Source: Rhizobium sp. (GTDB taxonomy: Bacteria; Pseudomonadota; Alphaproteobacteria; Rhizobiales; Rhizobiaceae). Taken from it: 64,000 nt of DNA. Of this stretch, positions 11,272 to 22,103 are shown in pieces; positions within the stretch are counted from its first letter, which is position 1, and the number at the start of each line of letters is the position of its first letter. The notes beneath the pieces were generated by a model that saw nothing but the letters and a program-made list of their open reading frames with translations, made no database searches and was not told the DNA's origin. The stretch is taken from contig DPXQ01000085.1 in assembly GCA_003527225.1 (NCBI GenBank), positions 25,175-89,174 on the forward strand, in the 5' to 3' direction. The translations under genes and the position numbers were made by a program.

Positions 11272-11299
11272 AAAAAAAACCGGCATCACAGGATGCCGG
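11272..11299 (-). terminator. Rho-independent terminator of the DUF2852 gene
   Basis: On the minus strand an 8-bp perfect stem CCGGCATC / GATGCCGG with a 4-base loop is followed by eight T. It lies 28 bases beyond the DUF2852 stop codon. Confidence 0.88.
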
Positions 11300-11327
11300 C
11301 CGGTTGTTGCTTCTCGGGGTCAATGAC

Positions 11328-11771
11328 TCAGTTGCCCGAGTACCCCGGAGCTGGACCACCCTCGTCTGCATGCTTTGCGTTGGCACGGTTGCGCATGAAG
11401 CGGTCGAACTCTTCCTGATCCTTGGCTCGCCGCAGTTCGCGGACGTAGGAATCAAATTCCGCACGCATCTCATCAAGTTTGCGGCGTTCTTCCTCTAAGC
11501 GATCGAGTTCGGCCTTACGCCAATCATCGAAGGCGACATTTCCGGTCGAGAAATGCGGTCCGCCGCGGTGGCGACCGTGACGGCATTTTGCGAACATGCC
11601 GTCGGCGGCCTTGTTCGCGTCTCGTTTGAAGCTCGTGAAGCGTTCACCAAAGAGGATATAGGCAAGCATGGCGAGGCCTAGCGGCCAGAAAACAATAAAG
11701 CCGAGCACCATCAGAGCAACGGTCGCTGGCGTCCAATCGGGACGAAGCAATGCTGACTGGTTCATCGTCAT
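11328..11771 (-). CDS. DUF2852 domain membrane protein
   Basis: 147 residues. One long hydrophobic segment (about residues 15-43, VALMVLGFIVFWPLGLAMLAY) is followed by a charged, probably coiled-coil tail (DWRKAELDRLEEERRKLDEMRAEFD). This is the layout of the rhizobial DUF2852 family, whose role is unknown to me. The ATG is preceded by GAGGGT. A strong terminator follows directly, so it is probably a single-gene unit. Confidence 0.8.
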   Translation of the reverse strand: MTMNQSALLRPDWTPATVALMVLGFIVFWPLGLAMLAYILFGERFTSFKRDANKAADGMFAKCRHGRHRGGPHFSTGNVAFDDWRKAELDRLEEERRKLDEMRAEFDSYVRELRRAKDQEEFDRFMRNRANAKHADEGGPAPGYSGN

Positions 11772-11904
11772 TGACCCTCATTTTGCTCGGGAGCAACATG
11801 CGCCCGATGAAAACGATGTGGGAAATGCCGGGTTCGGCTTCAAGAAGAAGCCCGGACAAAACGGACAATTACCTGATAAGCCAACAATAAAACGGCTGCG
11901 CCGA

Positions 11905-13185
11905 TCAGGCCGAACGTCCGCCCTTGATTACCCGTCTGACTGGCGAGGACTCAGCTTCGCGGGAGTGCGCTCTGGCGAACCCGATGATGCGCGGAGCGAT
12001 TTCCTTGCGGAAACGCGAGCCGTTGAAGACGCCGTAGTGCCCGACATCCGGCTGTAGGTAATGCATGCGCATGGCTTCCGGAATATTGGGGCAGAGCGTC
12101 TGGGCCGCCTTGGTCTGTCCGACGCCGGAGATATCATCGTTCTCCCCTTCCACAGTCAGCAAAGCGACATTGCGGATGGCAGTCGTATTCACGGGCCGGC
12201 CACGATGGGTCATCTCGCCTTTTGGAAGCGAATGTTTGATGAATACGGTATCGACCGTCTGCAAATAGAATTCGGCCGTCAGGTCCATTACCGCCAGATA
12301 CTCGTCATAGAAATCGCGGTGCTTTTCGGCGGAGTCACCATCGTTCTTGACGAGGTGCATGTAGAAATCCTTGTGTGCGATCATGTGGCGATCGAGATTC
12401 ATCGACATGAATCCCGAAAGCTGCAGAAAGCCGGGATACACGGCACGCATGAACCCCGCCTGCGGCCAGGGTACATTCATGATCACGTTATCCTGGAACC
12501 ATTCCAGAGGTTTCGTCTGCGCGAGCTCGTTGACCGCAGTCGGATTAATACGAGTGTCGATCGGGCCACCCATCAGGGTCATTGAGGCCGGCGAAAGAGG
12601 ATCTCCCCCGGCCTCCATCACCGCGACGGCAGCGAGAACCGGGACCGAGGGCTGGCACACGGCAACCACATGGGTATCCTGCCCCAGGTGATGGAGCATT
12701 TCGACAATATAGTCGATATAGTCATCGAGATCGAACGAACCGTCGGTTACCGGGACCATACGCGCGTCTGTCCAGTCGGTTATGTAGATCTCGGCACTCG
12801 GTAGAAGTGCTTCGACGGTTCCTCGCAGCAGTGTCGCATAGTGCCCCGACATCGGAGCCACGATCAGTATCTTCGGATCCCTCGCGTGTCCGGGGCCAAG
12901 GTCGCGCTGGAAGTGTATGAGGTTGCAGAATGGCCTCTTCCAGACGATCTGCTCCCGGACTGCGACGGCCTGGCCGTCTATCCTCGTGAACGGCAATCCG
13001 AATTCCGGCTTGCCGTAACGTCGTGTCACGCGTTCGAACACCTCGAAGCCAGCGGCAAGCGTGCGGCCGACAACGGTGTGCGAGAGCGGATTCAGCGGAT
13101 TCTGGTAGGCAAGGCGCATGGCATCGGCCGTCGCCCGGAAGGGCGCCATTGCCGCATGGTTCAATTCATATAGCTGATAAAACAT
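11905..13185 (-). CDS. phaZ: Intracellular polyhydroxyalkanoate (PHB) depolymerase
   Basis: 426 residues with no signal peptide. It matches the short-chain intracellular PHB depolymerase family that mobilises storage granules (N-terminus MFYQLYELNHAAMAPFRA, WTDARMVP, PDVGHYGVFNGSRFR). The nucleophile region reads VVAVCQPSVPVL with C177 at the position held by the catalytic cysteine of Ralstonia-type PhaZ, rather than a serine lipase box. GDNDDISGVGQT-like sequence and H near PDVGHYG would supply the acid and histidine. It is monocistronic, with a 374-bp gap upstream. Confidence 0.92.
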   Translation of the reverse strand: MFYQLYELNHAAMAPFRATADAMRLAYQNPLNPLSHTVVGRTLAAGFEVFERVTRRYGKPEFGLPFTRIDGQAVAVREQIVWKRPFCNLIHFQRDLGPGHARDPKILIVAPMSGHYATLLRGTVEALLPSAEIYITDWTDARMVPVTDGSFDLDDYIDYIVEMLHHLGQDTHVVAVCQPSVPVLAAVAVMEAGGDPLSPASMTLMGGPIDTRINPTAVNELAQTKPLEWFQDNVIMNVPWPQAGFMRAVYPGFLQLSGFMSMNLDRHMIAHKDFYMHLVKNDGDSAEKHRDFYDEYLAVMDLTAEFYLQTVDTVFIKHSLPKGEMTHRGRPVNTTAIRNVALLTVEGENDDISGVGQTKAAQTLCPNIPEAMRMHYLQPDVGHYGVFNGSRFRKEIAPRIIGFARAHSREAESSPVRRVIKGGRSA

Positions 13186-13559
13186 AAAGGTTGCCGCCTT
13201 TCGGGTTCCGTCGAATTTTCACATTCTTCGACGCATCAATGGTAAAAACTATCAGAGTTTCATTAAATAGTAACGGGTTTGTTGCCGCGCCAACCGGCGG
13301 TGCCGGTTCACGGAGCCATAAGAATCGCAACCGAGTTTCAGAATGCCAAAGCGGGGTTAAGGTTCCGCGGGGAAGACTGGTTAACATCATCTGCCGTGCC
13401 CCATCATTCCAAGCTCTCCCTCCTTTGGCAGTCGAGAATTGCTCCCCACATCTTGCAGTACCCATTTTCGGGCCTAATTTATCGGGGTGCTCCAAACCGC
13501 CGGTCTCGCCGGCTTCATCATGCGCGTATCGCTTCGCCGAGCCTAAGTCAGGTCCAGTC
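13186..13559. other. Gene-free region between divergent phaZ and nitroreductase genes
   Basis: 374 bp with no supportable gene. The upstream part near phaZ is AT-rich (about 13230-13275) and could hold the phaZ promoter; AAAGGCGG, about 10 bases before the phaZ ATG, is a reasonable Shine-Dalgarno. An open frame from 13191 runs through in phase with the nitroreductase, but its residues resemble no family and the nitroreductase fold begins at 13560. Confidence 0.5.
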
Positions 13560-14159
13560 ATGACAAGCAGCAACAACCGCCAGTCCGACTACGATATAGG
13601 CCCCATATTCCTCGACCGCTGGTCGCCGCGCGGATTTACCGGCGAAGCAATGGAAAAAGATGCCCTCCTGACAATATTGGAGGCGGCGCATTGGGCGCCC
13701 TCCGCATCGAACTACCAACCCTGGCGGTTTGTATATGCACTCAAGGGTTCGCAAGACTTCGACAGACTCCTCGGCGTTCTCGACGAATCCAACCAGGTCT
13801 GGGCGAAGTCCGCCTCAGCACTCGTGATGATATTCTCCGATACCTTGCGGCGGCGCGATGACGGATCTGAGCCGAAGCCCTTTCGCAGCCACAGTTTCGA
13901 TACCGGCGCAGCCTGGGCCATGCTGGCGTTGCAGGCTGTTTTTTCCGGCTACTTCGCTCATGGCATGGGTGGAGTCGATTTCGACAAGGCGATCGAGGTG
14001 CTGGATGTACCTGCGGGCTATCGCGCGGAAGCCGCCATCGCGATCGGCAAGCTCGGTAAAATCAGCCCATTGCCGGAGCACCTAAAGGCTCGGGAAATTC
14101 CCAGCAATCGAAAACCGCTGAGCGAAGTGGCGTTCGAAGGCGTTTTCAGGCCAGGCTAA
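13560..14159 (+). CDS. Nitroreductase family protein
   Basis: 199 residues of an FMN-dependent nitroreductase-like fold. The N-terminal FLDRWSPRGFTGE and EAAHWAPSASNYQPWRFVYA segments carry the FMN-phosphate contacts, and DTGAAWAMLALQA and AIGKLGK are the usual later motifs. The substrate is not predictable. The frame is open upstream to 13191, but homology starts at MTSSNNRQSDYD. It converges on gyrB; between the two stops lies a parS-containing inverted repeat. Confidence 0.85.
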   Translation: MTSSNNRQSDYDIGPIFLDRWSPRGFTGEAMEKDALLTILEAAHWAPSASNYQPWRFVYALKGSQDFDRLLGVLDESNQVWAKSASALVMIFSDTLRRRDDGSEPKPFRSHSFDTGAAWAMLALQAVFSGYFAHGMGGVDFDKAIEVLDVPAGYRAEAAIAIGKLGKISPLPEHLKAREIPSNRKPLSEVAFEGVFRPG

Positions 14160-14168
14160 CGGTTAAAG

Positions 14169-14184
14169 TGTTTCACGTGAATCA
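14169..14184. other. parS: parS-like site 1
   Basis: TGTTTCACGTGAATCA, one mismatch to the chromosomal parS consensus TGTTTCACGTGAAACA bound by ParB. It lies between the nitroreductase and gyrB stop codons, about 10.4 kb left of the predicted origin. Confidence 0.8.
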
Positions 14185-14206
14185 CGGTTAACGCGTGATT
14201 CACGTG
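14174..14206. repeat. 13-bp perfect inverted repeat containing the parS core twice
   Basis: CACGTGAATCACG at 14174-14186 and its exact complement at 14194-14206 are separated by seven bases (GTTAACG). The left arm belongs to parS site 1; the right arm carries a second CACGTG core with a degraded outer half. No T run follows on either strand, so this is not a standard terminator. Confidence 0.8.
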
Positions 14207-14211
14207 GCACT

Positions 14212-16647
<2,436 letters not shown>

Positions 16648-16676
16648 TCAGCGATCTTTCCAGTCCAATCATAAAG

Positions 16677-16707
16677 AGCCGCGAGATTTCGAATCAGCGG
16701 CTTTTTG
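16677..16707. terminator. Hairpin between the XRE regulator and gyrB
   Basis: A stem AGCCGC (16677-16682) / GCGGCT (16697-16702) with a 14-base palindromic loop, followed by TTTTT on the plus strand and CTTTAT on the minus strand. The genes here run leftward, so it most likely ends the Tim44-mltA-smr-xre transcript before gyrB, although the better T run faces the other way. Confidence 0.4.
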
Positions 16708-16790
16708 GTGCATCGACTATAGGAGGTTTACGAAAAGTTCCAAATGCGCGATCCTTGAATCCGGTGGAAATAAGGGAGCACGGACATCCC

Positions 16791-17156
16791 CTAGCCGGAT
16801 CTTTTGGTCTTTTCGAGGACATTGTCCAATTCGTTTATCACGTCCGGGGAAAGGAAGCGAATCCGGCGGGCCAATTCGTTGGCAAAAGCGGTATATTCCG
16901 GCGGCATTCCCGAGGTGTCCAGCACTACTCTGGGATCCGAGGTATCGGCGACAGTGAAGAGCTCTTCTGCCTCGTCCCAGATAATATTGAAGTAGCCCGC
17001 CACGCGCTGGAGAAAATCGAAATTCGGCTTTCCACGCCTGCCGTGTTCGAGCGCCGAAAGATAAGCAGGCGACACGCCGATTGCGGCCGCCATTTCCTTC
17101 TGTGAAACGCCTTTCCTCTCGCGCAACTTCCTGAGAGCTTCCCCAAACGGTGTCAT
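16791..17156 (-). CDS. XRE-family helix-turn-helix transcriptional regulator
   Basis: 121 residues. The N-terminal domain (about residues 5-60, FGEALRKLRERKGVSQKEMAAAIGVSPAYLSALEHG) is a clear Cro/C1-type helix-turn-helix; the remainder is helical with no recognised ligand domain. The start is the ATG at 17156, which overlaps the Smr gene stop by 4 bp; the longer frame to 17273 lacks conservation. It is the last gene of the Tim44-mltA-smr operon, which suggests an operon-linked rather than a phage role. The target is unknown. Confidence 0.85.
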   Translation of the reverse strand: MTPFGEALRKLRERKGVSQKEMAAAIGVSPAYLSALEHGRRGKPNFDFLQRVAGYFNIIWDEAEELFTVADTSDPRVVLDTSGMPPEYTAFANELARRIRFLSPDVINELDNVLEKTKRSG

Positions 17157-17710
17157 GTACGGTCGCCTCCCGCACGTGAAAGCCGAACATAAAGCGCGCC
17201 CTCTCCGCCATGATGACGTGCCGCGACCTCGAAGGAGGAGATGAGATACCGGTATTCCGGTTTGGAAAACCACATGGGAACCGCGCGTTTCAACGCGCCC
17301 TCGCTGCCCATTGAGCTCCCCTTCCCCGTGATCACCAGAACGTGGCGCAGGCCGCGCTCATGGGCACGAACGAGGAAATCGAGCAGAATTGCATGAGCTT
17401 CACTCTGGATGAGGCCATGAAGATCGATCCGCGCCTCAAGCGCCAGGTGCCCCCGGGACAGCTTTCGCTTCACCGGTTTTTCAAGCGGGTGATGGATGCC
17501 AGCCGGCTTCTTGGTGCTACTGCTTCCAGTCACCGCCTCAAGGCGAACCGGCAGCGCCTTCAGATCGGGAACCGCAGTTCCCTCGCCGGCGCCAATTTCC
17601 TGTTCAAACTCCATCAGTTCTTCAAGACGACCGGGCATCGGACGGGTCGAACGGGCGACCTTGCCCCAGAGGATGCGGTCCTCCCCGCTCAGCTTCGCTT
17701 TTCCCGACAC
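17153..17710 (-). CDS. Smr domain protein (MutS2-type small endonuclease domain)
   Basis: 185 residues starting at GTG. The C-terminal Smr domain is intact (RIDLHGLIQSEAHAILLDFL, HVLVITGKGS, GGEGALYVRL). Such stand-alone Smr proteins are thought to act as nicking or RNA-cleaving nucleases. The N-terminal 90 residues are charged and low in complexity. It overlaps mltA by one base and the XRE gene by four, so the three are translationally coupled. Confidence 0.88.
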   Translation of the reverse strand: MSGKAKLSGEDRILWGKVARSTRPMPGRLEELMEFEQEIGAGEGTAVPDLKALPVRLEAVTGSSSTKKPAGIHHPLEKPVKRKLSRGHLALEARIDLHGLIQSEAHAILLDFLVRAHERGLRHVLVITGKGSSMGSEGALKRAVPMWFSKPEYRYLISSFEVAARHHGGEGALYVRLSRAGGDRT

Positions 17711-18828
17711 TAGAGAAACCTCGCCGCAGCCTGTTTCGGGATGAGTATATAGAAATCGGCAGCATTGCGCACCGCGCCGGCAAGTTCACCGGCGAGTTCC
17801 CCCGAGCCGGTGAATACATCGCCCCGTGCAGGTCCGACAATGGCCGAGCCCGTGTCCAGCGCCAACATCAGGCGCGCAAATGGCTTACCGCCATCAAGTC
17901 GTGTCAATCCCTCCGCCCGGATGAAAAATGGATATCCGAAGGTGTGGATATGCCGGTCGATGGCAAGCGAACGTCCGGCGATCAACGGCACCTTAGCCGC
18001 CGCGATCGGCCCGAGAGACAGGTCGTCAACTGCCGCCTCGCGAAAGAAGATATAGGAGCGATTGTGCCAGAGAACCGCATCCGCCTCCGCAGGATGATCG
18101 GCAAGCCATTTGCGGATGGACTGCATGGAAATCTCGGCGGGAGCGATCTCACCGCGTTCGATCAGCAGCTTGCCTATCGCAGAGAACGGATGCCCTGCCT
18201 TGGCGGCATAGGTGATCCTTGTGAGCCGACCATCGGGAAAGCGCAGTCGGGCCGCACCCTGGACGTGAGCAAAGAAGACATCGATCTTGGATTTCGCCCA
18301 GGCGATCTCAAGTCCACGCCCTTCAAGGCAGCCCTGGTCAATCATCCTGCGGTCCGGATAGGGCGAGATGACGCCATCCTCGATCAGAGCGAAACAACAG
18401 GACGGATCCATGCCGCTCGGCCGATTGCCGTTGTCGACATCGGTCAGATCCGCCGGGCGGCGGTAGAAGGGAAAGCGATACTCGCCTTCCCCCTTGTCGG
18501 AAACCTCCACCTCGGGTTCGTAGAAGGCGGTGACAAGTCCCCTTTCACCGTCGAGACGCTCTATCATAAACGCTCGGCATTCCGACTCGAAGAATGAGCG
18601 GACGGATTCCGGATCCCGCCGTGTCTCTAGCTTTGCCGCCTCGAGCAGCGGCTCAAGATCGGTCGATTTCAATCCGAGCGATCCCGCGCGATAGGGTTTT
18701 GCCGAACGGATATGATTCCGGCAAGCGTCGAGTGCCGCAAAAAGCGGCGATGGATCATCGTCCGCCCATCCAGCCAACTCCGGGAAGGAGACCGGCTTTA
18801 ACCGAAACTCTACGTCGCCCCCGTTCAT
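17710..18828 (-). CDS. mltA: MltA-type lytic murein transglycosylase
   Basis: 372 residues. The MltA domain (VTAFYEPEVEVS, FPFYRRPADL, WAKSKIDVFFAHVQGAARLRFPDG) is followed by the 3D domain with the catalytic aspartates (ALDTGSAIVGPARGDVFTGSG). It cleaves peptidoglycan glycan strands. No signal peptide or lipobox is present: the N-terminus MNGGDVEFRLKPVSFPEL is soluble, and no start lies upstream in the frame. The start overlaps the Tim44 gene stop as ATGA. Confidence 0.9.
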   Translation of the reverse strand: MNGGDVEFRLKPVSFPELAGWADDDPSPLFAALDACRNHIRSAKPYRAGSLGLKSTDLEPLLEAAKLETRRDPESVRSFFESECRAFMIERLDGERGLVTAFYEPEVEVSDKGEGEYRFPFYRRPADLTDVDNGNRPSGMDPSCCFALIEDGVISPYPDRRMIDQGCLEGRGLEIAWAKSKIDVFFAHVQGAARLRFPDGRLTRITYAAKAGHPFSAIGKLLIERGEIAPAEISMQSIRKWLADHPAEADAVLWHNRSYIFFREAAVDDLSLGPIAAAKVPLIAGRSLAIDRHIHTFGYPFFIRAEGLTRLDGGKPFARLMLALDTGSAIVGPARGDVFTGSGELAGELAGAVRNAADFYILIPKQAAARFL

Positions 18829-19523
18829 GATTCCGATTCGGTTGCGATCAGCTTCCAGTTCGGATCGCGCGAGTGAACCTCACGGGCAAACGTCCATATA
18901 TCGTTGACTTCGCTCACCGCCTCCGCATCGCCATCAATCAGCGTGCCAGCCTTGTCATAGGTTGCCGAAATGAGCTGGCAGACGATCCGCACCGTCACCT
19001 GTTCTTCATTGTCCTTGACGCCAGCCTGGGTGATATCGGCTTTCTCGATGCCGATGAAGGTAGATTTCATCACCTCGCCGCGCGACTCGCGATCCGAGAT
19101 AGCGCTGTCGAAGCCTTCGAACACTTCACGCGAAAGGAGGCTCTTCAGGGTCTTCCGGTCGCCATCCGCAAAGGCCATCACTATCATCTCGTAGGCCATG
19201 CGAGCGCCGTTGACGAACTCCTTCGGATTGAAGTTCGGGTCCACCTTGATCAGGTCACGCAACGAGTTGTTCAGTTCGCTGCCAGGCTTGGCAAAGGCGT
19301 CGACAGCCGCGAATCGCTCGTCAGAGAGGGCCTCGTCACGACGCGGCAAAGTGACGACCTTGCCATCGTCGCTTCCTGGTCCCTTGGCCAGATCGCGTGG
19401 GCTATAGGGCTCGAAAGGTGGCTTCTCGTTTCCCGTTCGGCGGCCGAGCACGCTGCGCAGCTGCAGAAATATGAGCACTGCCGCCACAAGAAAAAAGAGA
19501 GTTACAAAGTCATTCGATCCCAT
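18825..19523 (-). CDS. Tim44-like (TimA-type) inner-membrane protein
   Basis: About 232 residues. One N-terminal transmembrane helix (DFVTLFFLVAAVLIFLQLRS) is followed by a linker and a C-terminal Tim44 domain (about residues 90-230, ending DIWTFAREVHSRDPNWKLIATE). Bacterial homologues of mitochondrial Tim44 are typical of alphaproteobacteria. The ATG at 19523 is chosen because a good promoter places the transcript start near 19556, at or after the earlier possible starts. It is the first gene of a four-gene overlapped operon. Confidence 0.88.
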   Translation of the reverse strand: MGSNDFVTLFFLVAAVLIFLQLRSVLGRRTGNEKPPFEPYSPRDLAKGPGSDDGKVVTLPRRDEALSDERFAAVDAFAKPGSELNNSLRDLIKVDPNFNPKEFVNGARMAYEMIVMAFADGDRKTLKSLLSREVFEGFDSAISDRESRGEVMKSTFIGIEKADITQAGVKDNEEQVTVRIVCQLISATYDKAGTLIDGDAEAVSEVNDIWTFAREVHSRDPNWKLIATESES

Positions 19524-19562
19524 GACGTCCGCCGGCTTGTTTATTTTTCTGGTTATCATGCC

Positions 19563-19591
19563 CATATAGTCTGCATCCGGCAATCATTCAA
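19563..19591 (-). promoter_or_regulatory. Sigma70-type promoter of the Tim44-mltA-smr-xre operon
   Basis: On the minus strand TTGAAT (-35, 19591-19586) and TATATG (-10, 19568-19563) are separated by exactly 17 bases. This resembles the rhizobial CTTGAC-N17-CTATAT consensus. Confidence 0.55.
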
Positions 19592-19681
19592 ATAGGGCCG
19601 CCACATTCTTTGGGTGCGCTTATCGTCACGGAAATCAGATTCCGAAAATCCGCCGACCGGATTACAGGGAGAAAACCGCGC

Positions 19682-20179
19682 ATGCGCGTTCCATTGCTGC
19701 TCTTCATCCTTCTGCCCCTTGCTGAAATCGCGGGATTCATCTTCGTCGGCAGCAAGATCGGAATAGCCGCCACTTTGGGACTGACCGTGCTGACGACCGT
19801 CGCGGGACTCGTCCTCCTACGCATTCAAGGCGCGGGAATTCTTCAAAAGCTTCGCGACGCCAGCCGCGAAGGCGCCAATCCCGGTCGAGAATTGATACAT
19901 GGAGCAATGATCGTCGTCGCGGCATTTCTCCTGATCCTGCCAGGCTTCCTGACCGACATCATCGGCCTCCTCCTCTTCCTTCCCTTCATACGGGACCTCG
20001 CGTGGTCCATCGCCGGACCGCGCACGGTTGTCTTCACCGAAGAGCACCACATCTACCGCAGGCGACAGGAACCGCAGCCACCAAAAGACGCCCGGGTAAT
20101 CGATCTCGACAATGAGGATTACCGCCGCGATCCTGAACGGAAGTCGCCATGGTCGAGCGACCCGGACAACCCTCGGTGA
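19682..20179 (+). CDS. fxsA: FxsA family inner-membrane protein
   Basis: 165 residues. The hydrophobic N-terminal two thirds hold several membrane segments (RVPLLLFILLPLAEIAGFIFVG, ATLGLTVLTTVAGLVLL, GAMIVVAAFLLILPGFLTDIIGLLLFLP), with the GxxxxxPGFLTDxxG signature of FxsA; the tail is hydrophilic. The family was named for suppression of F exclusion of phage T7; its normal role is unclear. The ATG at 19682 is used because the 24 upstream codons lack membrane character. secB follows 96 bp later. Confidence 0.88.
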   Translation: MRVPLLLFILLPLAEIAGFIFVGSKIGIAATLGLTVLTTVAGLVLLRIQGAGILQKLRDASREGANPGRELIHGAMIVVAAFLLILPGFLTDIIGLLLFLPFIRDLAWSIAGPRTVVFTEEHHIYRRRQEPQPPKDARVIDLDNEDYRRDPERKSPWSSDPDNPR

Positions 20180-20275
20180 GACGCTTGCCTGCCGGCGCTC
20201 CTGAGTAGCAAGGCTTGTAAGCGCGGTGTTGAAATGTTAGATGGCCCCGACAATCAATGCCGCGAGGAAAGCCCT

Positions 20276-20752
20276 ATGGCCAACGACAATCAGGGAACGG
20301 CAAGCCCCTCCCTCAATATTCTAGCTCAGTACATCAAGGATCTTTCCTTCGAGAATCCCGGCGCACCGCGCTCGCTCCAATCGCGAGACAAATCGCCGTC
20401 CATCAATATCAATGTCAATGTGAACGCGAACCCGCTTTCAGAGTCGGACTTTGATGTGGTTCTCGCCCTCAATGCCGAAGCCAAGGACGGAGACAAGATC
20501 GTCTTCGCGACAGAGCTGGTCTATGGCGGCGTGTTCCGCATCACCGGTTTTCCGCAGGAACACATGTTGCCGGTACTCTTCATAGAGTGCCCGCGGCTGC
20601 TCTTCCCGTTCGCGCGCCAGATCATCGCGGATGCCACGCGCAATGGCGGCTTCCCGCCGCTTATGATTGACCCAATCGATTTTGCGCAGATGTTTGCGCA
20701 ACGCATGGCGGAAGAACAGGCGCGCGCCAAGGTCCAAGCTACGCCGAACTGA
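20276..20752 (+). CDS. secB: Protein-export chaperone SecB
   Basis: 158 residues. A tetrameric chaperone that keeps preproteins unfolded and delivers them to SecA. The family segments are intact ([65 protein letters not shown]). The ATG at 20276 follows GAGGAAAG and begins MANDNQG; the upstream 14 codons are not conserved. A strong two-way terminator follows. Confidence 0.96.
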   Translation: MANDNQGTASPSLNILAQYIKDLSFENPGAPRSLQSRDKSPSININVNVNANPLSESDFDVVLALNAEAKDGDKIVFATELVYGGVFRITGFPQEHMLPVLFIECPRLLFPFARQIIADATRNGGFPPLMIDPIDFAQMFAQRMAEEQARAKVQATPN

Positions 20753-20770
20753 TTCGAGCGCTCGTGGACT

Positions 20771-20798
20771 GAAAAAGCCCGGTTTTCCGGGCTTTTTC
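20771..20798. terminator. Two-way terminator between secB and dnaQ
   Basis: A perfect 12-bp stem GAAAAAGCCCGG / CCGGGCTTTTTC with a TTTT loop. It carries a T run in both directions, serving convergent secB and dnaQ. Confidence 0.92.
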
Positions 20799-20801
20799 AT
20801 T

Positions 20802-21500
20802 TCAGCGATATTTTGCCCACACTGCCTTTTCCCCCAGGCGGGCGACAAGTGTCTCATGGACTTCGACTTCGATCTCGGAGACCCGTGGTGGCAATGTCGT
20901 CGAGCGCACCCCAACATGATCGACGACATCTGTCTCCTCGTTGCGGCGAAGATCTCTTTCCTCCGACTGCATGAGACCGAAGGCTGCCTGCCGACCGCCG
21001 AGCATTTCGATATAGACTTCCGCCAGCAGTTCCGAGTCAAGAAGCGCGCCGTGCTTTGTGCGATGGGAATTGTCGATCCCATAGCGCCGACATAATGCAT
21101 CTAGCGAGTTCGGTCCCATCGGATGCTTACGGCGGGCCAATGCGAGCGTATCGACAACGAATTCTGATGGAACCGGCGGCCGGTTCAGCCGCTCAAATTC
21201 GGCATTGATGAAACTCATGTCGAAGGTCGCGTTGTGGGCGATCCACCGGGCGCCATCGAAGAAGGTGACGAGATCATCGACGATCTCAGCGAATACCGGC
21301 TTATCCTTGAGAAAGTCATCGCTGATACCGTGCACAGCCAGCGCATCGGGATGGACGCGCCGATCGCCCGGATTGATATAGACGTGAAAACTGCGCCCGG
21401 TCGGAAACTGGTTTAGTAACTCGATGCCACCGATTTCGATGATCCGATCGGATTTGAATTCGAGGCCGGTCGTTTCTGTATCGAAGACGATTTCCCGCAT
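20802..21500 (-). CDS. dnaQ: DNA polymerase III epsilon subunit (3'-5' proofreading exonuclease)
   Basis: 232 residues. All DEDDh exonuclease motifs are present: DTETTG (D7, E9), HNATFDMSFIN and HGALLDSELLAEVY. It provides proofreading in the replicative polymerase. It is the last gene of the maf-aroE-coaE-dnaQ run, starting 4 bp after the coaE stop. This order next to the origin is widespread in alphaproteobacteria. Confidence 0.97.
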   Translation of the reverse strand: MREIVFDTETTGLEFKSDRIIEIGGIELLNQFPTGRSFHVYINPGDRRVHPDALAVHGISDDFLKDKPVFAEIVDDLVTFFDGARWIAHNATFDMSFINAEFERLNRPPVPSEFVVDTLALARRKHPMGPNSLDALCRRYGIDNSHRTKHGALLDSELLAEVYIEMLGGRQAAFGLMQSEERDLRRNEETDVVDHVGVRSTTLPPRVSEIEVEVHETLVARLGEKAVWAKYR

Positions 21501-21503
21501 CTT

Positions 21504-22103
21504 TTAAACCCCTTGTTTCCCATGCTTCCGCAGTATCGCGATAATCTCGGCCACCCGTTCGCGGGCCACATCCACACCATGCCCGGTATCGACAATGAAG
21601 TCCGCGCGCGCACGTTTCTCAGCATCCGGGATCTGCCGGGAGAGGATCAGCTCGAACTTCTCTTCGGTCATTCCCGGTCTCTTCAAAACTCGCGTGCGCT
21701 GGATCTCAGGATCACAGCTAACGACGACGACCGCGTCTACGCGCTTCTCTGCGCCGGTCTCGAAAAGCAATGGGATATCCAGGACAACCACATCCGACCC
21801 TGCCGCCTCGTGACGCTCAAGAAAAGTTCGCTCTTTGTCGCGCACGAGCGGATGAACGATGTCCTCCAATGCTTTGAACTTAGCCGGATTCTTCGCCAGA
21901 GTCCCAGAGAGAATTTGCCGATCCACTACCCCATCACGAATGACTTCAGGAAATTCTCGCGCAATGGCTGTCACGGCCTCCTTACAATAGAGCTCGTGAA
22001 CCACGCGGTCCGCGTCATTCACGGGCACCCCCAGTTCCGCGAATAGCCCGGCGGTTGTCGATTTTCCCATTCCGATCGAACCTGTGAGACCAACGACAAT
22101 CAT
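21504..22103 (-). CDS. coaE: Dephospho-CoA kinase
   Basis: 199 residues; catalyses the last step of coenzyme A synthesis. The P-loop [12 protein letters not shown] lies at residues 5-16, and [13 protein letters not shown] and [16 protein letters not shown] are further signatures. The ATG at 22103 overlaps the aroE stop by 4 bp; the longer frame to 22175 is inside aroE and not conserved. Confidence 0.96.
   Translation of the reverse strand: MIVVGLTGSIGMGKSTTAGLFAELGVPVNDADRVVHELYCKEAVTAIAREFPEVIRDGVVDRQILSGTLAKNPAKFKALEDIVHPLVRDKERTFLERHEAAGSDVVVLDIPLLFETGAEKRVDAVVVVSCDPEIQRTRVLKRPGMTEEKFELILSRQIPDAEKRARADFIVDTGHGVDVARERVAEIIAILRKHGKQGV

Noticed and set aside
17166..17181. CGCACGTGAAA near the XRE/Smr junction as a further parS
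   Set aside because: Only the right core matches; the outer left half and the end differ at about six positions.
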